Shown here: in pieces, positions 10,997 to 21,957 of the stretch
How the letters are laid out: each line of letters opens with the position of its first letter
Position numbering within the stretch: the stretch's first letter is position 1
Assembly: GCA_020744425.1 (NCBI GenBank)
Contig: JAGMUV010000005.1
Location: 2,170,001 to 2,234,000 of the forward strand
DNA from: Dactylonectria macrodidyma
Taxonomy: Eukaryota > Ascomycota > Sordariomycetes > Hypocreales > Nectriaceae
DNA length: 64,000 nt
Direction: 5' to 3'
Program-made: the position numbers and the translations under genes
The notes under the pieces: generated by a model
What the model was told of the DNA's origin: nothing
Seen by the model: the letters and a program-made list of their open reading frames with translations, nothing else
Database searches by the model: none

Positions 10997-13900
10997 GGCG
11001 ATTCGGTGTATAGATTGACGAGTCGGATATTCGTTTAGGGGAGAGATCTGAGTATCGTGGAGAAGGGGAAGACTGCGACTCTCAACGGTCAGCGGGAAGA
11101 ACTTGAAATACAGTTTTTGCTGTCGAAGTTCTCTCAGGGTGTAAAAACGGAAGACGATGCAGGTGGACGTGGTATGTTGGTATGTTGATATGCAGGTATG
11201 CAGTGTGATCCCCACGACAACAGTTTGACTCTCGGCACACGTCGAATGGTGGCGGGTGGGTTCAGGGTCACTCACAATTACGGATGTAGGCGTTTGTATG
11301 AACGAGGGTACAAACGGAACTAACAAAGCGAGAGGATGAAGAAGCAACCAGGTAACGATTGTCTGAGAAGTCGAGCAAGAGAATTATTAGCACACAGAGG
11401 GGAAGGAGGTGGAAGGTCAAGAAAGGCGGCCGGACACACGGGAACAGAGGAGACCGGGAGAGAAGAGGAGAGAGAGGAGGTGACAAGACGGTATCGCCTT
11501 ATGCAGAAATGAGCCAGAGCCGGGGCTGAGACCCGCGGGCTGGCGATATCACGAAGACCAGTGACTAGCAAAGAAGCAGCATCAAACAGGCTTAGCCCGG
11601 GGTCCAGGCACAGGCAGCGTAGTATCCGTAGGCCGTAGCCTGGGCATTTGCTAGGCCCGTGGCCCGTGAAGGCGAAGGGCTCGAGTGTGATCCAACCATG
11701 GTGCCGTATTATTTGCTGCTGTACCGCCCACCCACCCACCACTCGGCGAGATGGCCCGGGTCCAGGGTTAATCTAGCTGGTACTAAGCTGTTAGGGGTCG
11801 TTACGGTGACCATGTAAATTAACTGCGTGAGAATGTGAAAATGTTCCATGGTGTTTTGTCCCCTTGATGTTTTTTACCCGGGTAATCATGAGGGAAGCTT
11901 GTTCGGTGGCTCGCTTGCTTGACGTTGGCTGGCTGGTTTCTGCAGAGCTAACGGGCTCTAAGAAGCATTAGATGCATTTGGATGCAAGCTTAGGGGTGAG
12001 CCGGGAACGCCACTGGTGTCCATCTCCAATCTCCAATCTCCAGACAAGCCCAGTCTCCATCGGGCTGTCGCCAGCCCATCAGCTGGCGTATTGAATAGCG
12101 GCCAGGCTGACCTCTCGTCATGCATGCAGCATGTGCAAGACTCTGAACATGTTGTTTTTGTTTTCATTATTCCATTCGTCATGACACGATGTCTCTCCTA
12201 GGCTATTGTCCAATATCAGTGTCTCAATCCCAGTGTCTCACGCCCTTCGGGGCCCCGATTCAGTTCGGGATTCCATCCCGACAATCCCATGATCGGTTAT
12301 GTCGGATCATGGATCATGGGCATGGTATTGTCTCCATATTATCCCCAAACCCACAGACCACATCCAAAATTGTCGCTTTTCCCGCTCGCCTCCTGTTCGT
12401 CCGTTGCCTCAAATACAGCACCTCCTACCTGCCCCCGGCTTATGTCCCGCCAAGTCTATGGCCATCGAGAGTCTATTAGAGTCTAGAGTCCAAAGTCCAG
12501 TGCAGGTTTTACTCCACCTGCAGGCCTCTCTCTTTTTGTGACGGGATTGTGTTTGGTGGTGTCTGCATTGAGCAAGCCAGCAGCTGCATCTTTGGGCCGC
12601 GACACGACACTTCGCATATCGCGCTCGTTGTCCATCAGCAGTTGGTGGAACGTGGTGCATCGTGAGGGTGTCCTGTCCCGCCCGCGGCTGTCCGACCCTC
12701 CGCGCCAGCATTTACGAGCCCACCCCATCCATCAATCATGAGGTATCCCGTTCGGAAGATTTACTACGGCCATCGACGGAGCGGCATGGCGGCGAAGTGG
12801 CCAAATTCCCCCTCTCTCGAGTCCCGCAGAGGCAACTCAGCATCCGGACTTGGCCAAGTGCCAGCTCGTATTGCTTGCATACCATCACAATGCCGAGAGC
12901 CAAGAGGTGCTATACGCGCAGTACGTACATAAATATGCAGTAGTGTCATGGCGTTTTGTGCACTCGTCAGGCTGGCTGGCTGGCTGGCTGCATGGAGACG
13001 CCGAGACGACTCTGACGGTGATAATTCAGGAGACTGTCACGTCCTGGCCACACCACTCAGCCAATGCGCTGGTTGTGCCTGTGCAAAAGCAAATAGGAGG
13101 CGCCGCCGCCCGGTCAAGGACTTGGCAAATTATAGGCTGGGGCTGAAGGAGATTTTTGTCCAGGGTCTGCCCATCAGCCGAGAGTTGAGCAAGCATCAAG
13201 TCTCAAGCCTCGCAGGGCTTCAGGTTGGTGGAGGATACGCCAAGCTAAGCTTTCCGGGTCTCCGTGTCAAGCTCGACTCGCCCGGTCACGGGGGCTGCAT
13301 ATGCAGAGGCTTGCACAACTCGCATCATGAAAGCATCATTGCGGGTTTAGCTTTGGTGGTGTGAAGACGGGTCAGCGTGTGTCAATATTTAGTGACAGAA
13401 TTATTGGCTTTTGGCTTGTTGCCAAAGCCTTCGACTCTGCTGATGAACCAAAGAAGTCCCACACGCTAAGATTACAGAAGAACCAGCTCAATCAACGGTC
13501 TAGCAGTTTGTGGACCCCGGTGGAGACCGGACACCCAGAGCTTCCACCACCACCAGGTCTATTCCACCCTTGGAGAACGGCCAGAGTTACCTTGCGATAG
13601 GGTCTCCCCGCTTGTCGGTCGAAGTTCCCTAGATATCTCTAGACTCTACTTTCAGTATTAGCCTAGGGAATATCGACGGTTTTATGTACAGTACTATGGG
13701 GGTACAGCCCTGGCCGGGAAAATATTATTCAGCGTCAGGATGGAATCCCCAGCATGAATAAAGACACGGCCCCACCAGGCCTCCAGCCCATACAGAGCGA
13801 GCTGCAGAGAGCCGGAACTTGCTCGCTCACTTGCCAATGCTGGAGAATGTCCGAGAGGGGGGGCCGTGTTGGTTGGGCTGACGGACGGCACGGCACGGGT

Positions 13901-14837
13901 ACTCCTTCGGGGGCCGGAACGGGTATTCGCAGTCGGATAGAGAGTCGGTCATCGGAATGCGGCGGCCGGGATTGTCGGCGATGATGTTTCTAGCACAAAA
14001 GTGCAGCGCCATCCCACGCGGGATGATGGCAAGGCATGAAGAAGTACGTCAAACAACACAGCCAGGTTACTAGCAACTAAGGAACAGCAAACACTCAGAA
14101 CTTCCTATGGGTAAACACCACACAACCAACCCCCTCCGGCAACATCACCACCCCCGTGCCGTGCCGGTTCAACGTGATCCAATCCAATGTCGGCCTCCGC
14201 GGAGCAAGCCAAAGCCCGATGTTGTTGCTACGTTTTTGTGACAGACACTGTCACTGACTGACAGTGGAGACGGTAGCGGACACGACCCCAAAACATGGCC
14301 TCCTCCGGAACGCCGCCGCCCTGCCGCCCCTCTTCCGTGCCGAAAGAAGTATGATGCCGACATTATTATCGACAAACGGCCTCCAACTCAAAAACACAGC
14401 ATCACGTTGAGCCTCAACCACGCCATCCGACAATACTGAACCCGCGTATAGCTGGCTGCGCAAACGACCTGTCCTTTGTTGGCGCTCCTGTCCAGACACG
14501 CCATAATAGCCAGAATCGTGCACCCTGTCCCATCTCCATCCGCGTTGCGTGCGCAGCATTATTGATCACCCCGGTGATTTCATCCTCACCCAGATTCGAA
14601 ATTGTTGATTGTGGATATCAACCACTGCGGGCTCCCCGACTCGCTCCTTTTTGTTCAGCATTCCAAAGCAGCATCCTCTCCGACTCTCCGCTCTACCTCA
14701 AATCAGTTTACCCATCCGCTCGGGCATCCATCGCAACCACACCAACCGGCCGCCGCTTCATCCGCCCCGTGCGACCCCGACCTTCCGACCCCCGAACCCT
14801 CCGAACCCACATGCTCTTTCCACTGTCGCATGGCTGA
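10997..14837. other. 3.8-kb divergent intergenic region between the DUF7707-like and YPT35 genes
   Basis: No frame over about 140 codons and none with a recognisable domain. It contains a short (GGCT)n tract at 12970-12990 and repeated TCTCCAA units near 12020-12044. It serves as promoter DNA for two divergent genes. Its length is unusual for this window, and an unannotated non-coding transcript is possible but not shown. Confidence 0.5.
12970..12990. repeat. (GGCT)5 microsatellite
   Basis: Five perfect GGCT units plus one G. It lies in non-coding DNA and has no evident function. Confidence 0.85.
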
Positions 14838-15640
14838 ATGGCGTCGGCGGTAGATCGAGAGCGTGCCAATGGCAACTGGGCCGGCAGCGCGTCTCCCATA
14901 AGGACGTCCGACATCCCTTCAACGTCCCTTGAGGAGTTCCACACTCCGCAGTCGTCGCTCATCAACGAGGCGCCCATCAGCACCAGCAACCGCGAAGAGG
15001 ACGAAATAGTCTCTCCCAGCTCCGTCACGTCTCCGCCCTACTGGGTAAACTCGCACGGCCACCAGCGCAACATCTCCAGCGTATCCGTCGAGTCCGTCCT
15101 CCCCGCCGGCGCCATCACCCTCCGCGACAACGAGACGAGCGACGACAACGACCGCAACGCCGCCTGCTGGGCCAAGAGCGTCGAGATCTCTGACTACACT
15201 ATTGTCAACGGCAGCGCCACCAACATCGGCGCCTTTGTGGTGTGGAACATCCGTGTTGAGACTCTCCATGTGGGTGCTCCCCATCCGCCAGACCACAGGT
15301 CAACCCTCCGAACTGCACGACTAACCACCCGCTTGCGTAGGGAAGCTATATGAACATCCGGAAACGGTATTCGGAATTTGATGAGTTTCGAAATCAGCTA
15401 GTTTTGACCTTTCCTGGGTTCGAGGCAGCTGTTCCGGTGATCCCGCCCAAGAGCGTCATTTCCAAATTCCGACCCAAGTTCTTGGAAAAGAGACGAGCCG
15501 GGCTCCAATACTTCCTAAAGTATGTGTTGCCACAATGTTGCCACTCTTATAGGATTTATGCTCATATTGACTACAGTTGCATTCTATTGAATCCAGAGTT
15601 CTCTGGGTCACCAGTTCTCAAGGAATTTCTCTTCGCATAG
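14838..15640 (+). CDS. YPT35: PX-domain protein Ypt35 (endosome/vacuole contact adaptor)
   Basis: Exons 14838-15269, 15341-15519 and 15577-15640 (introns of 71 and 57 nt) give 224 aa, close to yeast Ypt35. The first 110 residues are Ser/Thr-rich and probably disordered. A PX phosphoinositide-binding domain follows from about residue 115, with the typical IRKRYSEFDEFRNQL helix, the proline-rich loop VIPPKSVISKF and the end block FLEKRRAGLQYFL. The last exon supplies NPEFSGSPVLKEFLF. PX domains bind PtdIns3P on endosomes and vacuoles; yeast Ypt35 recruits the lipid-transfer protein Vps13 there. An ATG eight nt upstream of the start is out of frame. Confidence 0.87.
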
Positions 15641-16478
15641 CAGCTATACTTCCATTCGTACATCCCTTCACCGGACATAGTTCACCCATCCGCCCTCAGG
15701 GAGGGCTCTTTTGTACAAACGATATGTTTATACTGTTGCTGCCTCGCCAGTAGGCAGCGACGATAATGATAATGCCTTGGATGACGCACAATATGCGACT
15801 TATGTCTACTACTTTCGTTTCGAATTCGAGGGCTAAACACAAATCAAGGGTAGTGAGCCGCACAAGAAAATATAAACAAATACAGTCATCCCCTTCCTAT
15901 CTTTCCCTTTGCCAAGCCGGCTTTTTTCTCCACTGCAAGCAGTTAGGTGCATGCTGGTGGGCGTACCCAGACCTGAGAAGCGTCTCAGTCTCACTCGAGG
16001 TCCATTCTCCCAAGAGCGGACCTATCGAAACTCCAACTGGAATTGCTTATGCAGTGCCAATGGTGTTTGCCACAATGCCAAGTGCCGACTTTCCGTGACA
16101 AGATGGCTCGGCGGCCGCCTCTGAGTCGTACCCATCCAAGATAAATGTGGATAGATCCAGGATTGAATTCTCTAAACAATACTCGGTGAGAGCAGCACGA
16201 ATTAAAGCCGCACGTTCTACCCTGTTTCATTAAGGTCGGTTTTTGGAATATCCCGTTTTGATTTTCGATACCGCCAACATCGTCATAGGCCGTGACCGCA
16301 GGATGAGCCATGACGCAACTAGAGCTTCTAGAATCATGCTCGTTGCCGGTTTTGGTCGCAGCCAATACGACCCCACCATCAGAGCACCCCCCGGGGCGGG
16401 ACAACTACAGCCAAACGTCAAGTCATCGCCACTTCAACCTCAAGCAGCTTGTGCTTCCCCTTCAAGACCAAGGAATAC
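15641..16478. other. Intergenic: YPT35 3' flank and promoter of the IQM-like gene
   Basis: No coding frame was recognised. The last 30 nt before the IQM-like ATG are open in the same frame but contain no further ATG. Confidence 0.5.
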
Positions 16479-18113
16479 ATGGATTCATTAATACCTCCAA
16501 CGACGGACGGGTTTGAGCGCATCGCATCTGTGCAACAAACCCGCGAGGATGAACAAAAGTCCAGAGCTCGAGAGCTTAAGCGCCAAACGCTCAAGTCGCA
16601 TCCACGGCCTAGGCGCAACGGAGGCGCTATAAGCGACGGCGATGATGAGAGGGAGCAGGCTGCCCGGGTAATACAGAAAACTTTCCGAGGGCATCGCGCA
16701 AGGCGAGAGATGCAGGGCCTCGGTCTAGATGCAGGCACGCGATGGACAACGGCTATCCGCGAGGCCCAGTTTCGTGAGATAAACCGCCCAAAGTCGAAGG
16801 ATGACACGGGCATCCCCGATGTAAGAGAAGACACCCCTGAGTTGCGACGACGCTCAATAGCTCGAGAGAAGTGGAAAAAGGCGAGTTTGGTCGCACGACG
16901 AGCCAATCATGACGATGTTTCCTCGGACTCGTCATCACCAGAGTCTTCAGACGAGGAGGCATCACCAGAGGATAGGGCAGCGGCAAGGTTACGGCGCGAT
17001 AAAGCCAACGTCGCGCGTAGAAGCGAGGCCAAGGCAATGGGACTCCAGTACTTTCTCGAAATGGTCGATCTCAAGCATCGCTACGGGAGCAACCTGCGCA
17101 TGTATCACGCTGAGTGGAAGCGATCCCCTACGAACGAGAACTTCTTCTACTGGCTCGACTACGGAGAGGGGCACAACATCGAGCTAGAAGGATGTCCACG
17201 CCATCGCCTCGAGCGAGAGCAAGTGCGGTATCTCTCCCGTGAGGAGCGGCAGTACTACCTCGTCAAGGTGGACGCTCAGGGGCGACTATGCTGGGCCAAG
17301 AACGGGCAGCGCATCGACACGACCGTCGATTACAAGGACAGTATCCACGGCGTGGTGCCCTCAGATGATCCGACGCCGGCCTTTGATCCTGCGGTCGAGC
17401 CACGATATTCGCGAGACTCTGCCGGCTCGAGCAGCTCGGAGTCATCGCTGGAGTCTACGCGGTCGGCCGATCGCGCAGCTAAGTATGCGACGCCCGAGTT
17501 CGATGATAACGGTAGCCTCAAAAAAGTCACACATGTGTCAGCGTCGATCATCTTCAACAAGCTCCTGCGCAAGTCGGTCAAGAAGAACACATGGATCTTC
17601 GTGGCCGACACGTCGTTCCGGCTCTATGTGGGCATCAAGAACTCGGGGGCATTCCAACACTCGTCGTTCCTCCAGGGCAGCCGCATCTCGGCTGCCGGCC
17701 TCATCAAGATCAAGAACGGGCGGCTACGGTCGTTATCACCATTAAGCGGACACTACCGGCCGCCGGCGGCCAACTTCCGGGCGTTCGTCCGGAGCCTCAA
17801 GGCCGGAGGCGTGGACACCAGCCACGTCTCCATCAGCAAGTCGTACGCGGTGCTCGTCGGACTCGAGGCGTATGTGAAGACGCGGCGCAAGGGCAAGGGC
17901 ATGCTGGCCAAGCTGGCGCACGGCAAGGACAAGATCCTGGCGCCCGAGGAAGTGGCGCAGAGGGAGGAGGAAGCCCGGGACAAGAGCGAGAGCGCTGAGA
18001 AGGAGCGCAGGGCGCTGCGGCGGGAGGAGGCCGAAAGGGACGCAGAGCGGACCAGCGTTAAGGTCTTGCAGAAGTTGAGGATCTCTTCGTCAGGACTGGA
18101 CGATGAGAAATAA
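16479..18113 (+). CDS. Calmodulin-binding IQ-motif protein related to plant IQM family
   Basis: A single exon of 544 aa. The first ATG in frame is 16479 (MDSLIPPTTDGF). An IQ motif, ARVIQKTFRGHRARR, lies at about residues 66-80 and is the expected calmodulin-binding site. The central and C-terminal parts match what I recall of plant IQM proteins: NFFYWLDYGEG, the WIFVADTSFRLYVG strand, FQHSSFLQGSRISAAG and the SGHYRP block, all in the same order. A Ser/Asp/Glu-rich linker sits between the IQ motif and this core, and the C-terminus is a charged, probably helical Arg/Glu/Lys segment. No catalytic activity is established for the family. The protein is probably a soluble calcium-calmodulin effector. 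There is no signal peptide or membrane span. Confidence 0.82.
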   Translation: MDSLIPPTTDGFERIASVQQTREDEQKSRARELKRQTLKSHPRPRRNGGAISDGDDEREQAARVIQKTFRGHRARREMQGLGLDAGTRWTTAIREAQFREINRPKSKDDTGIPDVREDTPELRRRSIAREKWKKASLVARRANHDDVSSDSSSPESSDEEASPEDRAAARLRRDKANVARRSEAKAMGLQYFLEMVDLKHRYGSNLRMYHAEWKRSPTNENFFYWLDYGEGHNIELEGCPRHRLEREQVRYLSREERQYYLVKVDAQGRLCWAKNGQRIDTTVDYKDSIHGVVPSDDPTPAFDPAVEPRYSRDSAGSSSSESSLESTRSADRAAKYATPEFDDNGSLKKVTHVSASIIFNKLLRKSVKKNTWIFVADTSFRLYVGIKNSGAFQHSSFLQGSRISAAGLIKIKNGRLRSLSPLSGHYRPPAANFRAFVRSLKAGGVDTSHVSISKSYAVLVGLEAYVKTRRKGKGMLAKLAHGKDKILAPEEVAQREEEARDKSESAEKERRALRREEAERDAERTSVKVLQKLRISSSGLDDEK

Positions 18114-19276
18114 GTGCTGGAGGTATGAGTTATGCGAATGGATTTGGTATAAGGGGTGGCTAATGTGAGACGCCGATCGGCCGTGGAGGATTTTTGAATA
18201 CCCTTGACTTACGATTTTCATTGTCAATACTTATTAACGAATAGAACCTCGAAGCCTTGAAAGCTTTAAGCCATTTAACCTAATAGTTAGTCTTCGGTCC
18301 AGCTGGTCCAAGACTGATAAAATCGAAATAGGCCGATGGGACCGTGATAGCAAGACGCGAGCAAACACTGTCTCCTAAAGAAAATTTATGCAAATGAAGG
18401 AAAACCCAGGTGATATAAGATTGACTTTGGAATCGAACATTTCTTCACCTTCATACTGAGGTCGAAGAGCGTATTAGATAAAGGTTGAGGGTAAGATGTA
18501 GTTTGGTCCGTGGTGAGCGCGTTACCCTACAGTGGTAGTGACCACGAATCGAGCTATGAAGTTAGAGATCATGAGGTGTGGATAAACGCATCACCGGGCC
18601 TAATGATTCAGTGTGTTTTTACCACTAGTAGTCTATCAGATCCTGCTCTGCATCCTTTGTAGTCCCGCTTCTCGGATATCTTGATGGGTTTGCTTGTTCT
18701 CGCGCATCGACGCTACGGCATCGACACGCACCAGAATGATGACAGGCTGACGACCAGGCTGAGGCAACTGCGGAAGGCGAACCACTTACCTCACTTGTCG
18801 ACCCAAGAATCATTTACGGCTACCAGACAGCCACCTGGGTATGAAATCAGATAGTGCCTGCATCACAGTAAAACACCAGGTGATTCTTCTCGTATAGTCC
18901 AAACCCGGCGACGATTCACGTCCAGACGCCAAGCGCACTGGCCGGAAAGGCAACTTGCTCGAAAGCGTTTTAGGGGCACGGGACTCCCACAGCGGGCAAG
19001 TGCCCTGAAGGGAGCGCTGAGGTCACGGCGCTTTAGGCGACCCAGCAGCGTCACCAGTCCCCTAAAAAGTGAGCCCCAAATAACGCCAAACGCCAAACGC
19101 CACGAGAAAGGGAAGCACCACCCAAAGGTCCGGTCGGTCGCACGAAACCGGTCGGGATATCTGTCGAAAAAACATCAACAACGAGCGCTCCCATCGCGAC
19201 AAGCCCGAGTCGGGCTCCGTATCCTGAGATCAGACACCGAGACCGAGAACAATGCCAGGCTTCCTCACCACTGTCA
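18114..19276. other. Intergenic: IQM-like 3' flank and SAS4 promoter
   Basis: No coding frame was recognised. A short tandem of CGCCAAA units lies near 19084-19101, about 180 nt before the SAS4 start. A small upstream ORF overlaps the SAS4 start codon (separate entry). Confidence 0.5.
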
Positions 19277-19311
19277 ATGGCCTCCGTCACCCGCTCCACA
19301 CGGCGCGCTGA
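19252..19311 (+). other. Upstream ORF overlapping the SAS4 start codon
   Basis: An ATG at 19252 opens a 19-codon frame (begins MPGFLTTVNG) that ends at TGA 19309-19311, 35 nt past the SAS4 ATG in a different frame. If it is in the mRNA, ribosomes that use it would bypass the SAS4 start. Whether the transcript begins upstream of it is not known. Confidence 0.35.
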
Positions 19312-20883
19312 GGGCCTTCCGCACCACCACGCCAGCGCCCACGGCCACGGCCACGCTCATCATCACCTGACCCCCTCGAGCGCGGCCAGCGCAGGCCTTT
19401 TCCACCAGGCTGCTAGGAGCAAGCGGCCGCTGGAAGGCCCAGAACGCGATTTCGATGTGATAAAGCCCAAGAGGACGCGAATCTCGGTCGAAATACTGGC
19501 CAAGGGCGTCCACAACCTGGGCGAGGCAGTCCGAGTTCCGCCTGGTCAGCCTGCTGCTGCGCCTGCACCGCGCCCGCGACCGCCCGTAACCACCGTGAAC
19601 CCGCCTCCTCCGCCCACGACAACGCTGACTGTCGCACCTCCTGCGGCCAAAAGCGACCAGAACTTGACTAAACACCAGGCCAAGGTGATAAATGGCATCA
19701 AACACGAGCTGGACCGGCTGCAGCCCCAGCCTACCGACACCCGTGAGCAGGGGCGCAAACTCCGCTCGCAAGAAGCCACGAGATTCAAGAGCGAACTTTC
19801 TGCGTACTTCCCCGAGTACGACGAGGTGATTGGGAATGACCCCAAGGAACACCGTACGTACAACACTTCCTCTTTGTCCATAGCCACCTACTGATCATTT
19901 TAGACCTATTCAACGCCGATACGCCAATCCTTGTCGTCGACTCCGAAGCACAACGCGCCCTAGCAAACTCGCAAAGTGTGCTCCCGCGACCCCGCCAGGC
20001 TGACCCATACCCTGTGCGAGGATACGGCGATGCTCTCTTCAACGACGTATTTGATGCGCAGCGCATCGATTTCAGCTTTCTTGAGGCACAGTACAAGAAT
20101 AAAGCTCTTGACGATCCCTTACCTGACAAGCTTTTCCAACCTGTACACAGGCGGGCGGAGAGGCTGGAGCGGTCGATACGTAATACTGAGAAAGGACGTG
20201 CCCAACATGAAAAGGACCAGATCATCCGGCTTCTGGAAGGACTCCAGGGCCATGATTGGCTAAGAGTGATGGGTGTCAGCGGAATTACCGAGACCAAGAA
20301 AAAGACTTTCGAACCAGCCCGAGATCATTTCATCAAGGGATGCCAGGCCATTCTTGCCAAGTTCCGTAATTGGATATTGGAGGAGAGGCGGCGAAAGCTG
20401 GAGAAAGAGAAGGCTCTGGCCGAACGAGCTGGAGACGAAGATTCCAGCGAGGATGCGACTGATGAGGACGACGCTGCCCATGACGATAGCAGCGACTCGG
20501 CATCACCGGCAAAGCAGTTGCGCGAGGAGGCCTTGGCAAGAACAAAACCACCGACCAAGGGCTCGAAGAAGCGGCGAACGACGCCTCAACCTCCTACTGC
20601 AAAGCAGCCGACAGCAGCGAAAGCACCAGCCCCCAAGCCACAGAAACCTCCTAAGCCACCTGAGCCACCTAAAGAGTTCAGGTCGTTCTTCAACAAGAGG
20701 TACGAGCGTGATGGCGCATTGAATCGGCACAGGCGGGCAGGAAGGAAGGTGATGGCATGGGGACATCCGATCCCCGAGATACCCGAACTTGATTTTAATT
20801 TACCAGAAGATTTCCTTGATGCAGACGCCTTGAAAGCCCGGGAGAGGAGGAAGCGCCGGGACAGGCGAGGTAGCAAGCACTGA
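19277..20883 (+). CDS. SAS4: SAS complex subunit 4 (histone acetyltransferase complex)
   Basis: Exons 19277-19853 and 19904-20883 with a 50-nt intron encode 518 aa. The central region, about residues 240-350, matches the fungal SAS4 domain as I recall it: RIDFSFLEAQY, the VHRRAERLERSIRNTEK helix, and LQGHDWLRVMGVSGITE. The N-terminus is His- and Pro-rich. A long Lys/Arg/Glu coiled region, an acidic patch and a Lys/Pro-rich tail follow, with basic runs such as KKRR that could act as nuclear signals. In yeast, Sas4 links the MYST acetyltransferase Sas2 with Sas5 to acetylate histone H4 Lys16 and set silencing boundaries. The next two genes, TAF2 and SIN3, also act in chromatin and transcription. 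Confidence 0.83.
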
Positions 20884-21957
20884 GAGCGCATTAGCATGGT
20901 ATTTGTTGCCTGTAATAACAGTACAGGGAGAGAAGGGGCACGGAAGGAATCATTTCGGAACGGCGTTAGGGAGGTTCAACCATCATGGAAGCTGAGGATT
21001 TGCGCAGACGGGTCGGTGTACGATTTATAGTAATTGACTTTGCCCACACTTCGGAACGTGCGCGTGTTTTGGGAAATGGTTGCCCAAGGTTCGTGCCGAC
21101 CAAGGTTGAAATCTCCAAGGTTGAGGTCTTCGAGGTCGGGATGGCCAAGGTCGGCATAGAGTTGTAGCCTGAGCTGTGATATTGTGGCTGGTTCATGAGT
21201 GAGTCAAATTCCGAATGCACCCACTTTTATCACGTACCAGACGCGGGGTCTGATATATTTTGGCTGAGATACTGAGCAAGTATTCCTCAGGCCGTCTTTT
21301 TGGGTGGTGCTAGACGTTGGCATATTGCGCAATGTTGAGGCAGTTGAGAAGTTGCGATACTTGGATGAAGTACACAAGGCTCTTGTGAGGCGTAACTCAG
21401 TCCTCGATACCATGGAACCTAACGGCGCTAATTTAGGTACAACCTGGTTCACGCATGTTGGAGGCGGCAGTGGTGGTTGAGCCTCAGGCGGCCCGTGCGT
21501 CAAAGCTCCCAACGCGCCTCCAAGCCGCGACTTCGTTTCCTCCCCGTCAAGGTGTACAGGCGGAGCGGCACCACGGCCTGGATTTCTGTCAGGCGCACAC
21601 TGGATAACCTTTCCCCCTCGTCTTTCTCTCGTTCCAGACTCTTGCTATCATTCTTTTACTCTCTTCTTTGCCATCTGCTCCCCGTCGCCACTCTCCGCCT
21701 CCTGCTGCTTTCAGCAAACGTCTCCGCAATCCATCAGCTTCCAGCGTGCATTTGAGTGACTGAACAAGGACACACCTACGATCGCGACGACGACTTGCGC
21801 CGAGTTACCATTCAAAATACGACAGAGCCTGCCGAAGATCTCTTGCGACAATTCGAAGTGAGACCTGAGTCGTCATCGATGCGACAGACATAAGCACTGA
21901 GCTCGCGGGGGCCATCCGGCCTTACTTTTCGCCTCGACCCAGTTCTCGACCGCGAAA
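20884..21957. other. Intergenic: SAS4 3' flank and TAF2 promoter/leader
   Basis: Contains the 15-bp periodic repeat at 21084-21151 (separate entry) and the TAF2 leader. A five-codon upstream ORF (ATG at 21879, TAA at 21891-21893) lies 64 nt before the TAF2 ATG. No other gene is evident. Confidence 0.5.
21084..21151. repeat. Roughly 15-bp periodic repeat with CCAAGGTT core
   Basis: CCAAGGT(TGA) cores occur at 21084, 21100, 21115 and 21145, with a degenerate CGAGGT copy at 21131, giving a period of 14-16 bp. Read on the minus strand in one frame, the repeat spells ADLGH PDLED LNLGD FNLGR, the A(D/N)LXX pattern of pentapeptide repeats. That frame is open for only about 70 codons and has no ATG. 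It may be a decayed gene fragment or a chance minisatellite. Confidence 0.5.

Noticed and set aside
12948..13364. 138-codon plus-strand frame in the 3.8-kb intergenic region
   Set aside because: Begins in a GGCT microsatellite and shows no conserved feature.
19274..19852. 192-codon antisense frame within SAS4
   Set aside because: Shadow of the coding exon; Arg/Gly-rich with no domain.
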